From: Nocardia vinacea
Lineage (GTDB): Bacteria > Actinomycetota > Actinomycetes > Mycobacteriales > Mycobacteriaceae
Reading direction: 5' to 3'
DNA length: 64,000 nucleotides
Assembly: GCF_035920345.1 (NCBI RefSeq)
Contig: NZ_CP109149.1
Span: 8,308,001 to 8,372,000 of the forward strand
The translations under genes and the position numbers were made by a program. Position 1 is the first letter of the stretch; each line of letters begins with the position of its first letter. The notes beneath the pieces were generated by a model. It was not told the origin of the DNA and did not search any database. It saw only the letters and a list, made by a program, of their open reading frames with translations. Of the stretch, positions 42,851 to 52,504 are shown piece after piece.

Positions 42851-43969
42851 GTGGAGACAACGCAGAGCGTAGGCGACCAGTCGCCGCGCGGAGCGCGTGT
42901 CGGAGTCGTTCGCGAGTCAAACGCGGGCGAGCGGCGTGTCGCATTGGTGCCCAAGATCATCCCGAGCCTGCTGAAGCAGGGCGTGGAGGTGGTGGTCGAA
43001 GCGGGCGCCGGGCTCGGTGCGCTCATTCCGGACGCGGCCTATGTGGATGCGGGCGCGACCATCGGTGATCCGTGGTCGGCCGATGTGGTCGTGAAGGTCG
43101 CTCCGCCCAGTGACGCCGAGGTGGCGAAGCTGCACAGCGGGCAAACCCTGATCGGCTTCCTCGCCCCGCGCAATGCCGATAACCAGATTCCGGCACTGAA
43201 ATCGGCCGGGGTGCAGGCCTTTGCCATGGAGGCGATTCCGCGTATTTCGCGGGCCCAGGTGATGGATGCGCTGTCCTCGCAGGCCAATGTCTCCGGGTAC
43301 AAGGCTGTGCTGCTGGCGGCGTCGGAATCCACCCGCTTCTTCCCGATGCTGACCACCGCCGCGGGCACGGTGAAGCCCGCGACTGTGCTGGTGCTCGGTG
43401 TGGGTGTTGCGGGTCTGCAGGCTCTGGCGACGGCAAAGCGTCTGGGTGGCCGGACCACCGGCTACGACGTGCGGCCCGAGGTCGCAGACCAGGTGCGGTC
43501 GGTCGGTGCGCAGTGGCTCGATCTGGGGATCGATGCCGCCGGTGAGGGTGGCTATGCCCGTGAGCTCACCGATGAGGAAAAGGCCAAGCAGCAGCAGGCG
43601 TTGGAGGATGCGATCAAGGGCTTCGACGTGGTGATCACCACTGCGCTCGTGCCCGGGCGTCCCGCGCCCCGCTTGGTCACCGCAGCAGCGGTGGAGGGTA
43701 TGAAGCCTGGCAGTGTGATCGTGGATCTGGCCGGTGAGACCGGCGGCAACTGCGAGTTGACCGAGCCCGGTGAGGTCGTGGTCAAGCACGAGGTGACGAT
43801 CGCTTCGCCGTTGAATCTGCCCGCGACGATGCCCGAGCATGCCTCGGAGTTGTACTCGAAAAATATTGCGGCGCTGTTGGAGTTGATGTTGGTCGATGGG
43901 AAGCTGTCGCCCGATTTCTCCGATCAGGTGCTCGCGGACTCCTGTGTTACTCGTGAGGTGGATGCCTGA
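42851..43969 (+). CDS. pntAa: NAD(P)+ transhydrogenase alpha subunit part 1
   Basis: 372 residues from GTG 42851. Domain I (NAD(H)-binding), soluble: N-terminal RESNAGERRVALVPKIIPSL, then the Rossmann core VLVLGVGVAGLQALATAKRL and GETGGNCELTEPGE. The alpha chain is split in this operon (pntAa plus pntAb), as in Rhodospirillum and mycobacteria. The complex uses the proton gradient to reduce NADP+ with NADH. Stop and next start overlap by one base (TGATG). A palindrome upstream is described with the intergenic region. Confidence 0.95.
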   Translation: METTQSVGDQSPRGARVGVVRESNAGERRVALVPKIIPSLLKQGVEVVVEAGAGLGALIPDAAYVDAGATIGDPWSADVVVKVAPPSDAEVAKLHSGQTLIGFLAPRNADNQIPALKSAGVQAFAMEAIPRISRAQVMDALSSQANVSGYKAVLLAASESTRFFPMLTTAAGTVKPATVLVLGVGVAGLQALATAKRLGGRTTGYDVRPEVADQVRSVGAQWLDLGIDAAGEGGYARELTDEEKAKQQQALEDAIKGFDVVITTALVPGRPAPRLVTAAAVEGMKPGSVIVDLAGETGGNCELTEPGEVVVKHEVTIASPLNLPATMPEHASELYSKNIAALLELMLVDGKLSPDFSDQVLADSCVTREVDA

Positions 43970-44306
43970 TGTACACCGACCTGCTGGCGAATATCGCGAT
44001 CCTGGTGTTGTCCGGGTTCGTCGGGTTCGCGGTCATCTCGAAGGTCCCTAATACCCTGCATACGCCGTTGATGTCGGGTACCAACGCTATTCACGGCATC
44101 GTCGTGTTGGGTGCGTTGGTCACTCTCGGGAACGTGCAGGATCCGTCGATCCTGACCCAGATCATCCTGTTCGTCGCGGTCGTGTTCGGAACCCTGAACG
44201 TGATCGGTGGGTTCGTGGTGACCGACCGGATGCTGGGGATGTTCAAGGGTAAGAAGGCCGCACCGGTGAAGGCTGCCACAGCGGAGCGGTCAGAGGGAGC
44301 AGCGTG

Positions 44307-44307
<1 letters not shown>
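43969..44307 (+). CDS. pntAb: NAD(P)+ transhydrogenase alpha subunit part 2
   Basis: 112 residues, the membrane part of the alpha chain. Three hydrophobic spans (about 4-24, 43-60, 66-90) with the conserved SKVPNTLHTPLMSGTNAIHG region and GNVIGG-like turn. Overlaps pntAa by one base and the pntB ATG by one base. The C-terminal tail (KGKKAAPVKAATAE) is basic and cytosolic. Confidence 0.94.
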
Positions 44308-45737
<1,430 letters not shown>

Positions 45738-45750
45738 GCACCTCTGCATG

Positions 45751-45782
45751 AAAGCCCGCTTCCGTTCGCGGAAGCGGGCTTT
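45751..45782. terminator. strong bidirectional hairpin after pntB
   Basis: AAAGCCCGCTTCCG (45751-45764) pairs over 14 bp with CGGAAGCGGGCTTT (45769-45782), loop TTCG. It ends three bases before the stop of the small convergent gene, so it serves both. Confidence 0.85.
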
Positions 45783-45784
45783 CG

Positions 45785-46021
45785 TCATCGCAGGTGCCGT
45801 TCGCGCGTTTCGACCGCGTCCTTGGCCTCCCGCAGGCCGCTGCCCGTCAGGTTGCGATAGAGCTTGATGGCGTGGATCTTTTTGCCCTGTCGAATGAGTT
45901 CGTCGATTTCGTCATAGGGTGTCGCCGGGTCTGGGCTCGGGAGACCGAGGTGCTTGATGATCAGATCGAGCTTGCGTTCGAGGCGAGCGATCCGGCGCTC
46001 GAGTCCGTTGTTGTCGAACAT
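45785..46021 (-). CDS. small protein with ribosomal L7/L12 C-terminal-like domain
   Basis: 78 residues. N-terminal coiled coil (NGLERRIARLERKLDLIIKH) then a segment KIHAIKLYRNLTGSGLREAK that matches the C-terminal half of L7/L12, the part that contacts translation factors. It is not the ribosomal protein, which is longer and lies elsewhere. Such stand-alone proteins occur in actinobacteria; the role is unknown. Convergent with pntB across the shared hairpin. Confidence 0.8.
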   Translation of the reverse strand: MFDNNGLERRIARLERKLDLIIKHLGLPSPDPATPYDEIDELIRQGKKIHAIKLYRNLTGSGLREAKDAVETRERHLR

Positions 46022-46045
46022 CTCTCGAACTTACCGATCTCGACC

Positions 46046-46591
46046 CTATTCGCGCGGATCGCGCAGGGCGTCCGTGACAAAGCGGAGCAGGCGATCCGGT
46101 TGCTCCGGATCGGTGCCGTGACGTGCTGCCAGGGCGATGCCCGCTACCAGTTGGATCACATCGTCGATGCCGATATCCGCGCGTATGCCGCCACTGCGCT
46201 GTGCCCTGGTGAGCAGAGCGGCACCCGCTCGATGGATGGCCTGCTGGCAGTCGAAACCCAGGTCGACCGGTCCGGCAAGGACGGCGCCGCCCAGGCCGTG
46301 GTCGGTCCGGGCGTGCACGAGTAGGGCGCGCAGCCACGCGGTGAGTGCTGCGGTCGGCTCGTGCGACGCCAGTTCTTCGGCGTCGCCGCAGAGCTTTTCG
46401 ATCCGCTCGTTCAGCACGGCCGCCTGCAGTGCTTGCCGGTTGGGGAAGTGCCGGTAGAGCGTGCCGGGGCCGACGCCCGCGCGGCGGGCGATGTCATTGA
46501 GCGAGGCCTCCGGACCCTCCTTCGCGAATGCCGCTGTCGCCGCCTCGAGTACGCGTTCGTAGTTCCGCTGAGCGTCGACCCGCATGCGCAC
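46046..46591 (-). CDS. TetR family transcriptional regulator
   Basis: 181 residues from GTG 46591 (ATG 46585 also possible). HTH at residues about 10-55 (SLNDIARRAGVGPGTLYRHF). Its start is only nine bases from the first of two mirrored 18-bp operator sites (46600-46655) that fill the gap to the divergent oxidoreductase gene, so it very probably represses both. C-terminal domain typical of the TetR_C_33-like group; ligand unknown. Confidence 0.9.
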   Translation of the reverse strand: MRMRVDAQRNYERVLEAATAAFAKEGPEASLNDIARRAGVGPGTLYRHFPNRQALQAAVLNERIEKLCGDAEELASHEPTAALTAWLRALLVHARTDHGLGGAVLAGPVDLGFDCQQAIHRAGAALLTRAQRSGGIRADIGIDDVIQLVAGIALAARHGTDPEQPDRLLRFVTDALRDPRE

Positions 46592-46599
46592 CCCTTGTT

Positions 46600-46655
46600 A
46601 ACCGGAGAAGTTCTCCGCTATCGTACCGCCAAGGAAACGGAGAACTTCTCCGGTT
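46600..46655. promoter_or_regulatory. two mirrored 18-bp TetR operators
   Basis: AACCGGAGAAGTTCTCCG (46600-46617) and its exact reverse complement CGGAGAACTTCTCCGGTT (46638-46655). Each contains a GGAGAA-N-TTCTCC palindrome. Centres are 38 bp apart. One lies nine bases from the TetR start, the other 17 bases from the oxidoreductase ATG. Confidence 0.85.
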
Positions 46656-46671
46656 TAGCGTTGGGAGCGCG

Positions 46672-47454
46672 ATGATGGTGGAGCACGACCTCGGTGGCGT
46701 CGGCATCTGGACCTTCGCATTCGATGGACAACCGGTCGGGCGGGTGCGCGAGGCCGCCGCCGAGATCGAGGTATTGGGTTACGGCGCACTGTGGTTCGGT
46801 GAAGCGTTCGGACGCGATACGGTCGGGCAGGCATGGCTACTGCTCGGGGCGACCGAGCGGCTGGTGGTCGCCGCGGGCATTGCCAATGCGGCACTGCGTG
46901 ATCCGATGGCCATGGCCACCGCCGAGCACGCGCTCGGTGAGGCGTACCCGGGTCGCTATCTGCTCGGACTCGGCGGTCAGCGGGTCGGTGGTCGGTCCGT
47001 CGAGGCCGATGGCTACACGATTCCATCCGGTGGCAAGCCGCTGGCGCTGATGCGCGGCTATCTCGATGCGATGGATGCTGTTCCGCAGTACGGGCCGCGG
47101 CCGGACCCGGCGCCACGTCGGGTACTCGCCGCGCTCGGACCCAAAATGCTGGCATTGGCCGCCGAGCGGACCTGGGGTGCGCATCCCTATCACGCGCCGG
47201 TCGAGCACACCGCCGAGGCGCGGCGGATCATGGGGTCGGAGGCATTTCTCGGTGTCGAGCAGGTCGTCGTCCTCGATGCCGATCGGGCGCGCGCCCGCGA
47301 GGTGGCCAGGGCGCATGTCGGGGGCTATCTCGAATCCGCCCCGCATCAGGTTGCCAATATGCGCCGCTTCGGTTTCGGTGACGAAGATATCGCGGGTGGT
47401 CCCAGTTCACGGCTGGTGGATTCGGTTGTGGCATACGGGGGGATATCGAGATGA
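46672..47454 (+). pseudogene. LLM-class flavin-dependent oxidoreductase, frameshifted near its 3' end
   Basis: 260 residues up to a premature TGA. Luciferase-like (F420- or FMN-dependent) oxidoreductase: LGYGALWFGEAFGRDT near the start, VAAGIANAALRDPMAMA, LGLGGQRVGG, and RRVLAALGPKMLALAAER are typical of the family. GGGAG precedes ATG 46672 (ATG 46675 also possible). At 47436-47442 a run of six G ends the family reading frame; with seven G (or four) the sequence continues as IEMIGERVRQHLDAGADHV, the expected C-terminus, to 47609. This may be a true loss, a phase-variable tract or a sequencing error. Regulated by the divergent TetR through mirrored operators. Confidence 0.8.
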
Positions 47455-47609
47455 TCGGCGAGCGCGTTCGGCAGCATTTGGATGCCGGGGCCGACCATGT
47501 GTGTCTACAGGTGCTTACCGCCGATCCGACTGCGCTGCCGCTGCCGCAATGGCGTGAGCTTGCCGCGCTTGCCCGGGATTCGTCGTTCGCGCCAGCCGCT
47601 ATCGGGTGA
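47451..47609 (+). pseudogene. C-terminal remnant of the LLM oxidoreductase in the shifted frame
   Basis: Open frame from ATG 47451 (overlapping the previous TGA as ATGA) to TGA 47609, 52 codons: IGERVRQHLDAGADHVCLQV is the usual C-terminal end of LLM family proteins. It either belongs to the preceding gene after a frameshift or is translated by coupling from the ATGA overlap. It overlaps the end of the convergent MFS gene by 11 bases. Confidence 0.75.
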
Positions 47610-48885
47610 CTTGTTGTGGGGCAACGGCACCCGCGTATCGGCAGCAGAGCAGGACGGCGATGAGCGGGACGAACAGTGCGGCGGTGAGTGGGACCAGGGC
47701 GGTCAGCCAGCCGATGACGGAGGGGCCCGCGAGCAGGCCGAGGTAACCGAGGCTGAATACCCGCGACATATCGGTAGCCGCCGTGGTCGAGCCGAGATTG
47801 CCTGCGGCGGTGAAGATTTGCGGGATGCCGCCGGAGAGGCCGAGGCCGCACATCGCCCAGCCGAGGAGCGTCAGCGGCACCCAGCCCGAAGCCATGATCA
47901 GGACCAATCCGGATGCGGCGATCAGGGTGCCGTAGCGGACGACGGCGACGCGGCCGAACGCGCCCGCCACCCGGTCGGCGGTGAAGCGGCCCGCGGTCAT
48001 GGTGCAGGAGAATGCGGCGAATGCCAGTGCGGCGGTGGCATCGTCGACATCGAGGTGGTCGCGGACCTGCAGGGCGCTCCAGTCGGCGGCGACACCCTCG
48101 GTGAGGAGTAGGGCGAAGGCGATTGCGGCCAGCGCCCAAACTTTTCGGGAGCGGTTGGGTGTGGTTGTCGACGGGGATGTTCGGCCATCATGCGGTGTCG
48201 TTTCGGACTCATGACGCGGGTTCGGTGGAACATGGGCCGTGCTCTCCGGAATGTGGTCGTGCGGCACGCTTTCCGGGGGCGCATCCGAATTCGCTTCTCG
48301 CGCCGCCGATCCGGTGTCGGCCAGCAGACGTGGCACCAGCGCGGCAGTAATCGCCAACCCTGCCACCGCCGCGAGCGACAGGCTCAGGAGCACATCCCAT
48401 CCGGCGCCCTGAGCAGCCGCACCCAGCAGTGAGCCGAGGAATCCGCCGCCGGAGAACAATGCGTGGAACGCCGACATGATCGGTCGGTCATAAGCCCGCT
48501 CGACATGCACCGCTTGGGTATTCATCGAAACGTCGAGCGCACCATTGCCGAAACCGAAGCAGGCCAACGCGATCGCCAGACTGACCGGTCCGGTCGCCAG
48601 TCCGGGGCCGAGTACCGATATCGAGGTGATCGCCGCGGCTGCCGCGACCACGGTCCGGCTGCCGAATCGGTCGGCGAGCGGGCCCGCGATGCGCATGCCG
48701 ACGATGCCCGCACCGGCCAGCATGAGAATGAACATGCCGAGTGTGGAATGCGCGATACCGGTCCGATCGGTAATGGCCGGGATGTGCACCACCCACATGG
48801 CCAGTAGGAAACCGTTCAACGCGAACACCACGAACACCGCAGCGCGTGCTATCCGGATCTGCGGATCGATCGTCGTGGTCGCCAC
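47599..48885 (-). CDS. MFS transporter
   Basis: 428 residues from GTG 48885; a longer start at GTG 49026 would add 47 charged residues. Twelve spans in two halves joined by a hydrophilic loop (about 195-245, Pro/His/Thr-rich). The first half has LAGAGIVGMRIAGPLADRFG, the MFS motif A-like loop, and GNGALDVSMNTQAVHVERA, typical of the YdeG/FsrA-like group with FucP features. TACCGT seven bases before GTG 48885 suggests a leaderless start. Substrate unknown. It follows the NmrA-like gene on the same strand. Confidence 0.85.
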   Translation of the reverse strand: MATTTIDPQIRIARAAVFVVFALNGFLLAMWVVHIPAITDRTGIAHSTLGMFILMLAGAGIVGMRIAGPLADRFGSRTVVAAAAAITSISVLGPGLATGPVSLAIALACFGFGNGALDVSMNTQAVHVERAYDRPIMSAFHALFSGGGFLGSLLGAAAQGAGWDVLLSLSLAAVAGLAITAALVPRLLADTGSAAREANSDAPPESVPHDHIPESTAHVPPNPRHESETTPHDGRTSPSTTTPNRSRKVWALAAIAFALLLTEGVAADWSALQVRDHLDVDDATAALAFAAFSCTMTAGRFTADRVAGAFGRVAVVRYGTLIAASGLVLIMASGWVPLTLLGWAMCGLGLSGGIPQIFTAAGNLGSTTAATDMSRVFSLGYLGLLAGPSVIGWLTALVPLTAALFVPLIAVLLCCRYAGAVAPQQVTR

Positions 48886-49026
48886 CGATTCGACGGTACC
48901 GCGTCGAGCGCGATCTCGCGGCCGCACGGGGAGCCGGTCCGGGACATCATCGGCCGAGGGCCCGGCTCCGCGGATCTCGCCATTGAGATCGGGTGTCCGT
49001 GCGGCGGTCTTATTCCCTACAACCAC

Positions 49027-49875
49027 CTACTCGCTCGAGATGTTCCAAATTCCGGTGGCTGCAGTCTCGTCGGCGTAATCCCGGAAACCTTTCGGTTCCC
49101 GGCCGAGCGCACGCTGGACGCCGTCGGTGGTCTTGGAGTTCCTGCCGTCCAGGATCGTGCCGAACAGGTAGTCGAGCAGGCTGACGACGTCGGCGGGAAC
49201 CTGGTACTCGGTCAGTGCCGCAACGAAATCCGTGCGGGGGATCGGGATGAAAGCGATTTCGTGTCCGGTCGCCGAGGCGATCTCCGCGACGGCTTCGGAG
49301 AACGTCAACGATATTGGTCCGGTCAGTTCGTAGAGTTCGCCGCTGTGCTCATCCTCGGTCAACGCGGCGACGGCGACATCGGCGATATCGTCGGCGTGCA
49401 CGAACGGTTCCGGCACATCGCCATTGGGCAGCGCCACCTCACCCGCGAGCACATACTCCAGGAATGCGCCTTCGCTGAAGTTCTGGGCGAAGAAGCTGCA
49501 GCGCACAATGGTCCAGTCGAGCCCCGAACCCTGCACGATCTGCTCACACGCCACGGCCTCCGGTTCGCCGCGTCCGGACAGCAACACGAGTTTGCGCACA
49601 CCGTTGACCTTGGCGGCATTGGTGAATGCGCGGATGGTCTCGGGCGCACCCGGCACCGCCAGATCCGGCTGGAAGGCGATGTACACCGCATCCACGCCGA
49701 ACAGCGCCGGTGTCCACGTGCTGCGGTCGGCCCAGTCGAAGGGGATCTCGGCCGCGCGGGAACCGATCCGGATCGGATGACCGGCCTGCCGGAGCCGGGT
49801 CGCGACGCGGCTGCCGGTCTTGCCCGTACCGCCGGTGACGAGGATGAGGCGCTGGTGGGAGGTGCTGTTTGTCAT
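49027..49875 (-). CDS. NmrA-like NAD(P)-binding protein
   Basis: 282 residues from ATG 49875. Atypical SDR: LILVTGGTGKTGSRVATRLR at the N-terminus binds NAD(P); LVLLSGRGEPEAVACEQIVQ and SGLDWTIVRCSFFAQNFSEG follow; the YxxxK pair is not evident, as in NmrA-like sensors and quinone reductases. It may be a redox sensor or reductase. Divergent from the AraC-type gene (82-bp gap); the MFS gene follows on the same strand. Confidence 0.88.
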   Translation of the reverse strand: MTNSTSHQRLILVTGGTGKTGSRVATRLRQAGHPIRIGSRAAEIPFDWADRSTWTPALFGVDAVYIAFQPDLAVPGAPETIRAFTNAAKVNGVRKLVLLSGRGEPEAVACEQIVQGSGLDWTIVRCSFFAQNFSEGAFLEYVLAGEVALPNGDVPEPFVHADDIADVAVAALTEDEHSGELYELTGPISLTFSEAVAEIASATGHEIAFIPIPRTDFVAALTEYQVPADVVSLLDYLFGTILDGRNSKTTDGVQRALGREPKGFRDYADETAATGIWNISSE

Positions 49876-49956
49876 GTTTCCAGTACATCGGCGCGGCGCG
49901 CGACGAAACATAGCTCAGCGACTCGTGATCATGCGTCAGCGTCTACTGTTTGTTAT

Positions 49957-50916
49957 GTGGATGCGCTCGCCAGTCTGCTCGAAGGTCCACGCGCCCGAGG
50001 TGCGTTCGTCATGTGTTCACTGCTCGACCCGCCGTGGTCGCTGCGCATCCAGGACCGGGCGCCACTGACGGTGGTGTCGATGATCCGCGGCACGGCCTGG
50101 ATCATGACCGATGCGGCGGGCAGTAAGCCTCGGCAAGTGAGCGCGGGCGATATCGCGATTTTCCGCGGACCCGATCCGTATACGGTCGCCGACGATCCGG
50201 CCACCGCACCGCAGATCTTCATCGATCCAGGCAACGTCACCAAGACGGCCGACGGTGAAATCCTCTGCGAGACATTGAGTCTCGGTGTGCGCCAGTGGGG
50301 CACCGATGCGAACGGCGCCACCCTGATGGTCACGGGCACCTATGAGTCCGCGGGCGCGGCGAGTCAGCGACTGCTGCGTGCCCTGCCGTCCCTGATCATC
50401 TTGCAGCGCGGCGATTTCGACACCCGGCTGCTCGACATTCTGGTCGACGAGGCCACCAAGGACGAGCCCGCACAGGGCGTCGTCCTGGACCGGCTGCTCG
50501 ATATGGTGCTGATCGCGGCCCTGCGCGCCTGGTTCGCCCGCAATGACGCGCCCGCCTGGTATCACGCCTACAGCGATCCGCTGGTCGGCAAGGCGCTGCG
50601 GCTGTTGCAACACAATCCGGCGCACGGCTGGACGGTTGCGAGCTTGGCGGAAGCGGTGGGGGTTTCGCGCGCCGCGCTCGCGCGCCGGTTCACCGATCTG
50701 GTCGGTGAGCCGCCGATGGCGTTTCTCACCGAATGGCGGCTGGCCCTGGCCGCCGATCTGCTACAGGAATCCGATGCCACCATCGAATCCATTGCCCGCC
50801 AGGTCGGCTACGGCAGCGCGTTCGCACTGAGCACGGCATTCAAACGCCACTTCGGCGTGAGTCCGCGCGACCACCGGCAGGGCAGCACCCCGGCTGAGCT
50901 ATCGTCGGCCGGGTGA
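49957..50916 (+). CDS. AraC family transcriptional regulator (cupin + HTH)
   Basis: 319 residues from GTG 49957. N-terminal cupin (about 20-175: LTVVSMIRGTAWIMTDAAG; VSAGDIAIFRGPDPYTVADD) and C-terminal double HTH (about 220-310: GWTVASLAEAVGVSRAALAR; ESIARQVGYGSAFALSTAFK). TACTGT lies seven bases before the GTG, no Shine-Dalgarno: likely leaderless. It is divergent from the NmrA-like gene, its probable target, and overlaps the downstream thioesterase by four bases. Confidence 0.9.
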   Translation: MDALASLLEGPRARGAFVMCSLLDPPWSLRIQDRAPLTVVSMIRGTAWIMTDAAGSKPRQVSAGDIAIFRGPDPYTVADDPATAPQIFIDPGNVTKTADGEILCETLSLGVRQWGTDANGATLMVTGTYESAGAASQRLLRALPSLIILQRGDFDTRLLDILVDEATKDEPAQGVVLDRLLDMVLIAALRAWFARNDAPAWYHAYSDPLVGKALRLLQHNPAHGWTVASLAEAVGVSRAALARRFTDLVGEPPMAFLTEWRLALAADLLQESDATIESIARQVGYGSAFALSTAFKRHFGVSPRDHRQGSTPAELSSAG

Positions 50917-51335
50917 CGCAGCAGTATCCGGTCCTCTGGCCGATGCCGACCCGGTGGGCCGATAACGACCACTACGGCCACGTGAACAATGTGACGTACT
51001 ACTCGTACTTCGACACCGCGGTCAATGCCTGGCTCATGCACGCCACCGGCACGGATATCCGCGAACTGCCCGCCCTCGGCGTGGTCGCCCAGACCTCCTG
51101 CCATTACCACGGCTCGCTCAGCTTCCCCGACCAGCTCCAGGTAGGCCTGCGCATCTCCCGCCTCGGCCGCTCCAGCATCACCTACGACCTGGCCATCTTC
51201 CGCGAATCTGGTGACGCCCTCGACCTGGCCGCCACCGGCACCTTCGTCCACGTCTACGTAGACAACGAAACCCGCAAACCGGTAGAAATCCCCGAAGTAA
51301 TCCGCACCGCCGCAGCCGCCCTGGTCACCGACTGA
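50913..51335 (+). CDS. 4HBT-type acyl-CoA thioesterase
   Basis: 140 residues from GTG 50913. Hotdog fold of the 4-hydroxybenzoyl-CoA thioesterase class: TRWADNDHYGHVNNVTYYSY with the catalytic Asp, then CHYHGSLSFPDQLQVGLRIS. Hydrolyses an acyl-CoA; substrate unknown. Overlaps the AraC gene stop (GTGA), so co-translated with it. Confidence 0.92.
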   Translation: MTQQYPVLWPMPTRWADNDHYGHVNNVTYYSYFDTAVNAWLMHATGTDIRELPALGVVAQTSCHYHGSLSFPDQLQVGLRISRLGRSSITYDLAIFRESGDALDLAATGTFVHVYVDNETRKPVEIPEVIRTAAAALVTD

Positions 51336-51383
51336 TCCGGCCGGGCGATGCGGGGGCCGAAGACCTTGTGGGACACTACCTTC

Positions 51384-51605
51384 ATGGCTGATCAGCGAGT
51401 ATTGACGGCTGCGGTGCACCAGGAAGAGGACTGGTATGTCGCGCAGTGCCTCGAGGTCGACGTAGCCAGTCAGGGCCAGACGATCGAAGAGGCCCTGAAC
51501 AATCTCCGCGAAGCGGTCGCCCTCTATCTGGCCGAGGCACCGGAGCCCCAACTAACCGCCACTCCATTGGTGACTTCATTCCAGATTCCCGGCACGGCGG
51601 CGTGA
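51384..51605 (+). CDS. hicB: HicB-type antitoxin
   Basis: 73 residues from ATG 51384. HicB/UPF0150 fold: VLTAAVHQEEDWYVAQCLEV, then QGQTIEEALNNLREAVALYL, the partial RNase H-like domain that neutralises HicA. It has no separate DNA-binding domain. It comes before the toxin (reverse of the classical hicAB order) and overlaps it by four bases (GTGA). Confidence 0.9.
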   Translation: MADQRVLTAAVHQEEDWYVAQCLEVDVASQGQTIEEALNNLREAVALYLAEAPEPQLTATPLVTSFQIPGTAA

Positions 51606-51826
51606 GCCCCGCGCTGTCGGACCTTCCCGTGCGGAAGGTCTTGCGAGTCTTGGAGTCTGTCGGTTTCGAACATGTGCGAACGGCAGGCAGTCACGCTGTC
51701 TATCGTCGCGGCGACGACGGCAGGACCGCGGTCGTGCCGCTGCATGGCACGGTCAAGCGCGGCACACTGGCCTCGATCCTGCGCCAGGCCGGAATGACAG
51801 CCACCGAATTCCTCAACCTCCTGTAA
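51602..51826 (+). CDS. hicA: HicA-type toxin (mRNA interferase)
   Basis: 74 residues from GTG 51602. dsRBD-like fold with catalytic His31 in AGSHAVYRR; VVPLHGTVKRGTLASILRQ and FLNLL complete the HicA pattern. It would cleave mRNA when freed from HicB. The pair appears complete and potentially active. It is chromosomal and inside a region with no other mobile signs. Confidence 0.9.
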   Translation: MSPALSDLPVRKVLRVLESVGFEHVRTAGSHAVYRRGDDGRTAVVPLHGTVKRGTLASILRQAGMTATEFLNLL

Positions 51827-51845
51827 GCCCTCGGCCCGTCAGGGA

Positions 51846-52358
51846 TCAGGTTCGTACCGAGCGATCGGCGGATTCGGCCAGCCGATCCAGTAGCGGAGCC
51901 GTGCGCGGTCCGACGAATTGTTGCATCACCAATGCCATATTGGTGCGTTCCACCCCGGGGATCTTCAATATCTGCCCGGCGATGCGGTACAGATCGTCTG
52001 CATCCTGTGCCACCACCCGTACGGTGAGATCGGTCAGCCCGGTCATGCCGCACACTTCGGTCACCTCCGGCACCCGGGCGAGTTCGCCGACCACCGAATC
52101 CAATCGGTGCTGATCGACGACCACTGCGACAAAAGCCGCGAGCGGGTAGCCCAGCGCCTGCGGTTGCACTCGACGTTCGAAGCTGGCGAGCACACCACTC
52201 GCCTCCCAGCGCGACAACCGTGCCTGCACGGTATTGCGGGACAACCCGAGCCGGGTCGCCAGCTCGACACCGGTCGCGCGTGGGTTTGCGACCAGCTCGA
52301 GCAACAGCCGCGCGTCAGTGGCGTCCAGGGTCACGTCGGCGGGTTCTCTACTGGTCAT
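51846..52358 (-). CDS. Lrp/AsnC family regulator
   Basis: 170 residues from ATG 52358. Winged helix at about 12-58 (DATDARLLLELVANPRATGV; GLSRNTVQARLSRWEASGV) and RAM domain (VTEVCGMTGLTDLTVRVVAQ). Divergent from the branched-chain 2-oxoacid dehydrogenase operon, so likely its regulator with a branched-chain amino or oxo acid as effector (BkdR-like; inference). An AGAAT-N5-ATTCT palindrome lies in the shared gap. Confidence 0.92.
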   Translation of the reverse strand: MTSREPADVTLDATDARLLLELVANPRATGVELATRLGLSRNTVQARLSRWEASGVLASFERRVQPQALGYPLAAFVAVVVDQHRLDSVVGELARVPEVTEVCGMTGLTDLTVRVVAQDADDLYRIAGQILKIPGVERTNMALVMQQFVGPRTAPLLDRLAESADRSVRT

Positions 52359-52388
52359 ACAACGCAGTATGACATCAAATGACCGCCA

Positions 52389-52403
52389 AGAATTGGGCAT
52401 TCT
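52389..52403. promoter_or_regulatory. 5-5-5 palindrome in the Lrp/bkd divergent promoter
   Basis: AGAAT-TGGGC-ATTCT, AT-rich arms spaced like many Lrp/AsnC sites, 31 bases from the Lrp start and about 100 bases from bkdA. Confidence 0.45.
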
Positions 52404-52504
52404 GCTTACTCACGTATCGACCACTTGCGCACTTCGCCTACTCGTGGATGCTATGTGATATAGGGCACACCAGCCCTGCGCTCATGGTCAGGAGGCGATC
52501 CCGA

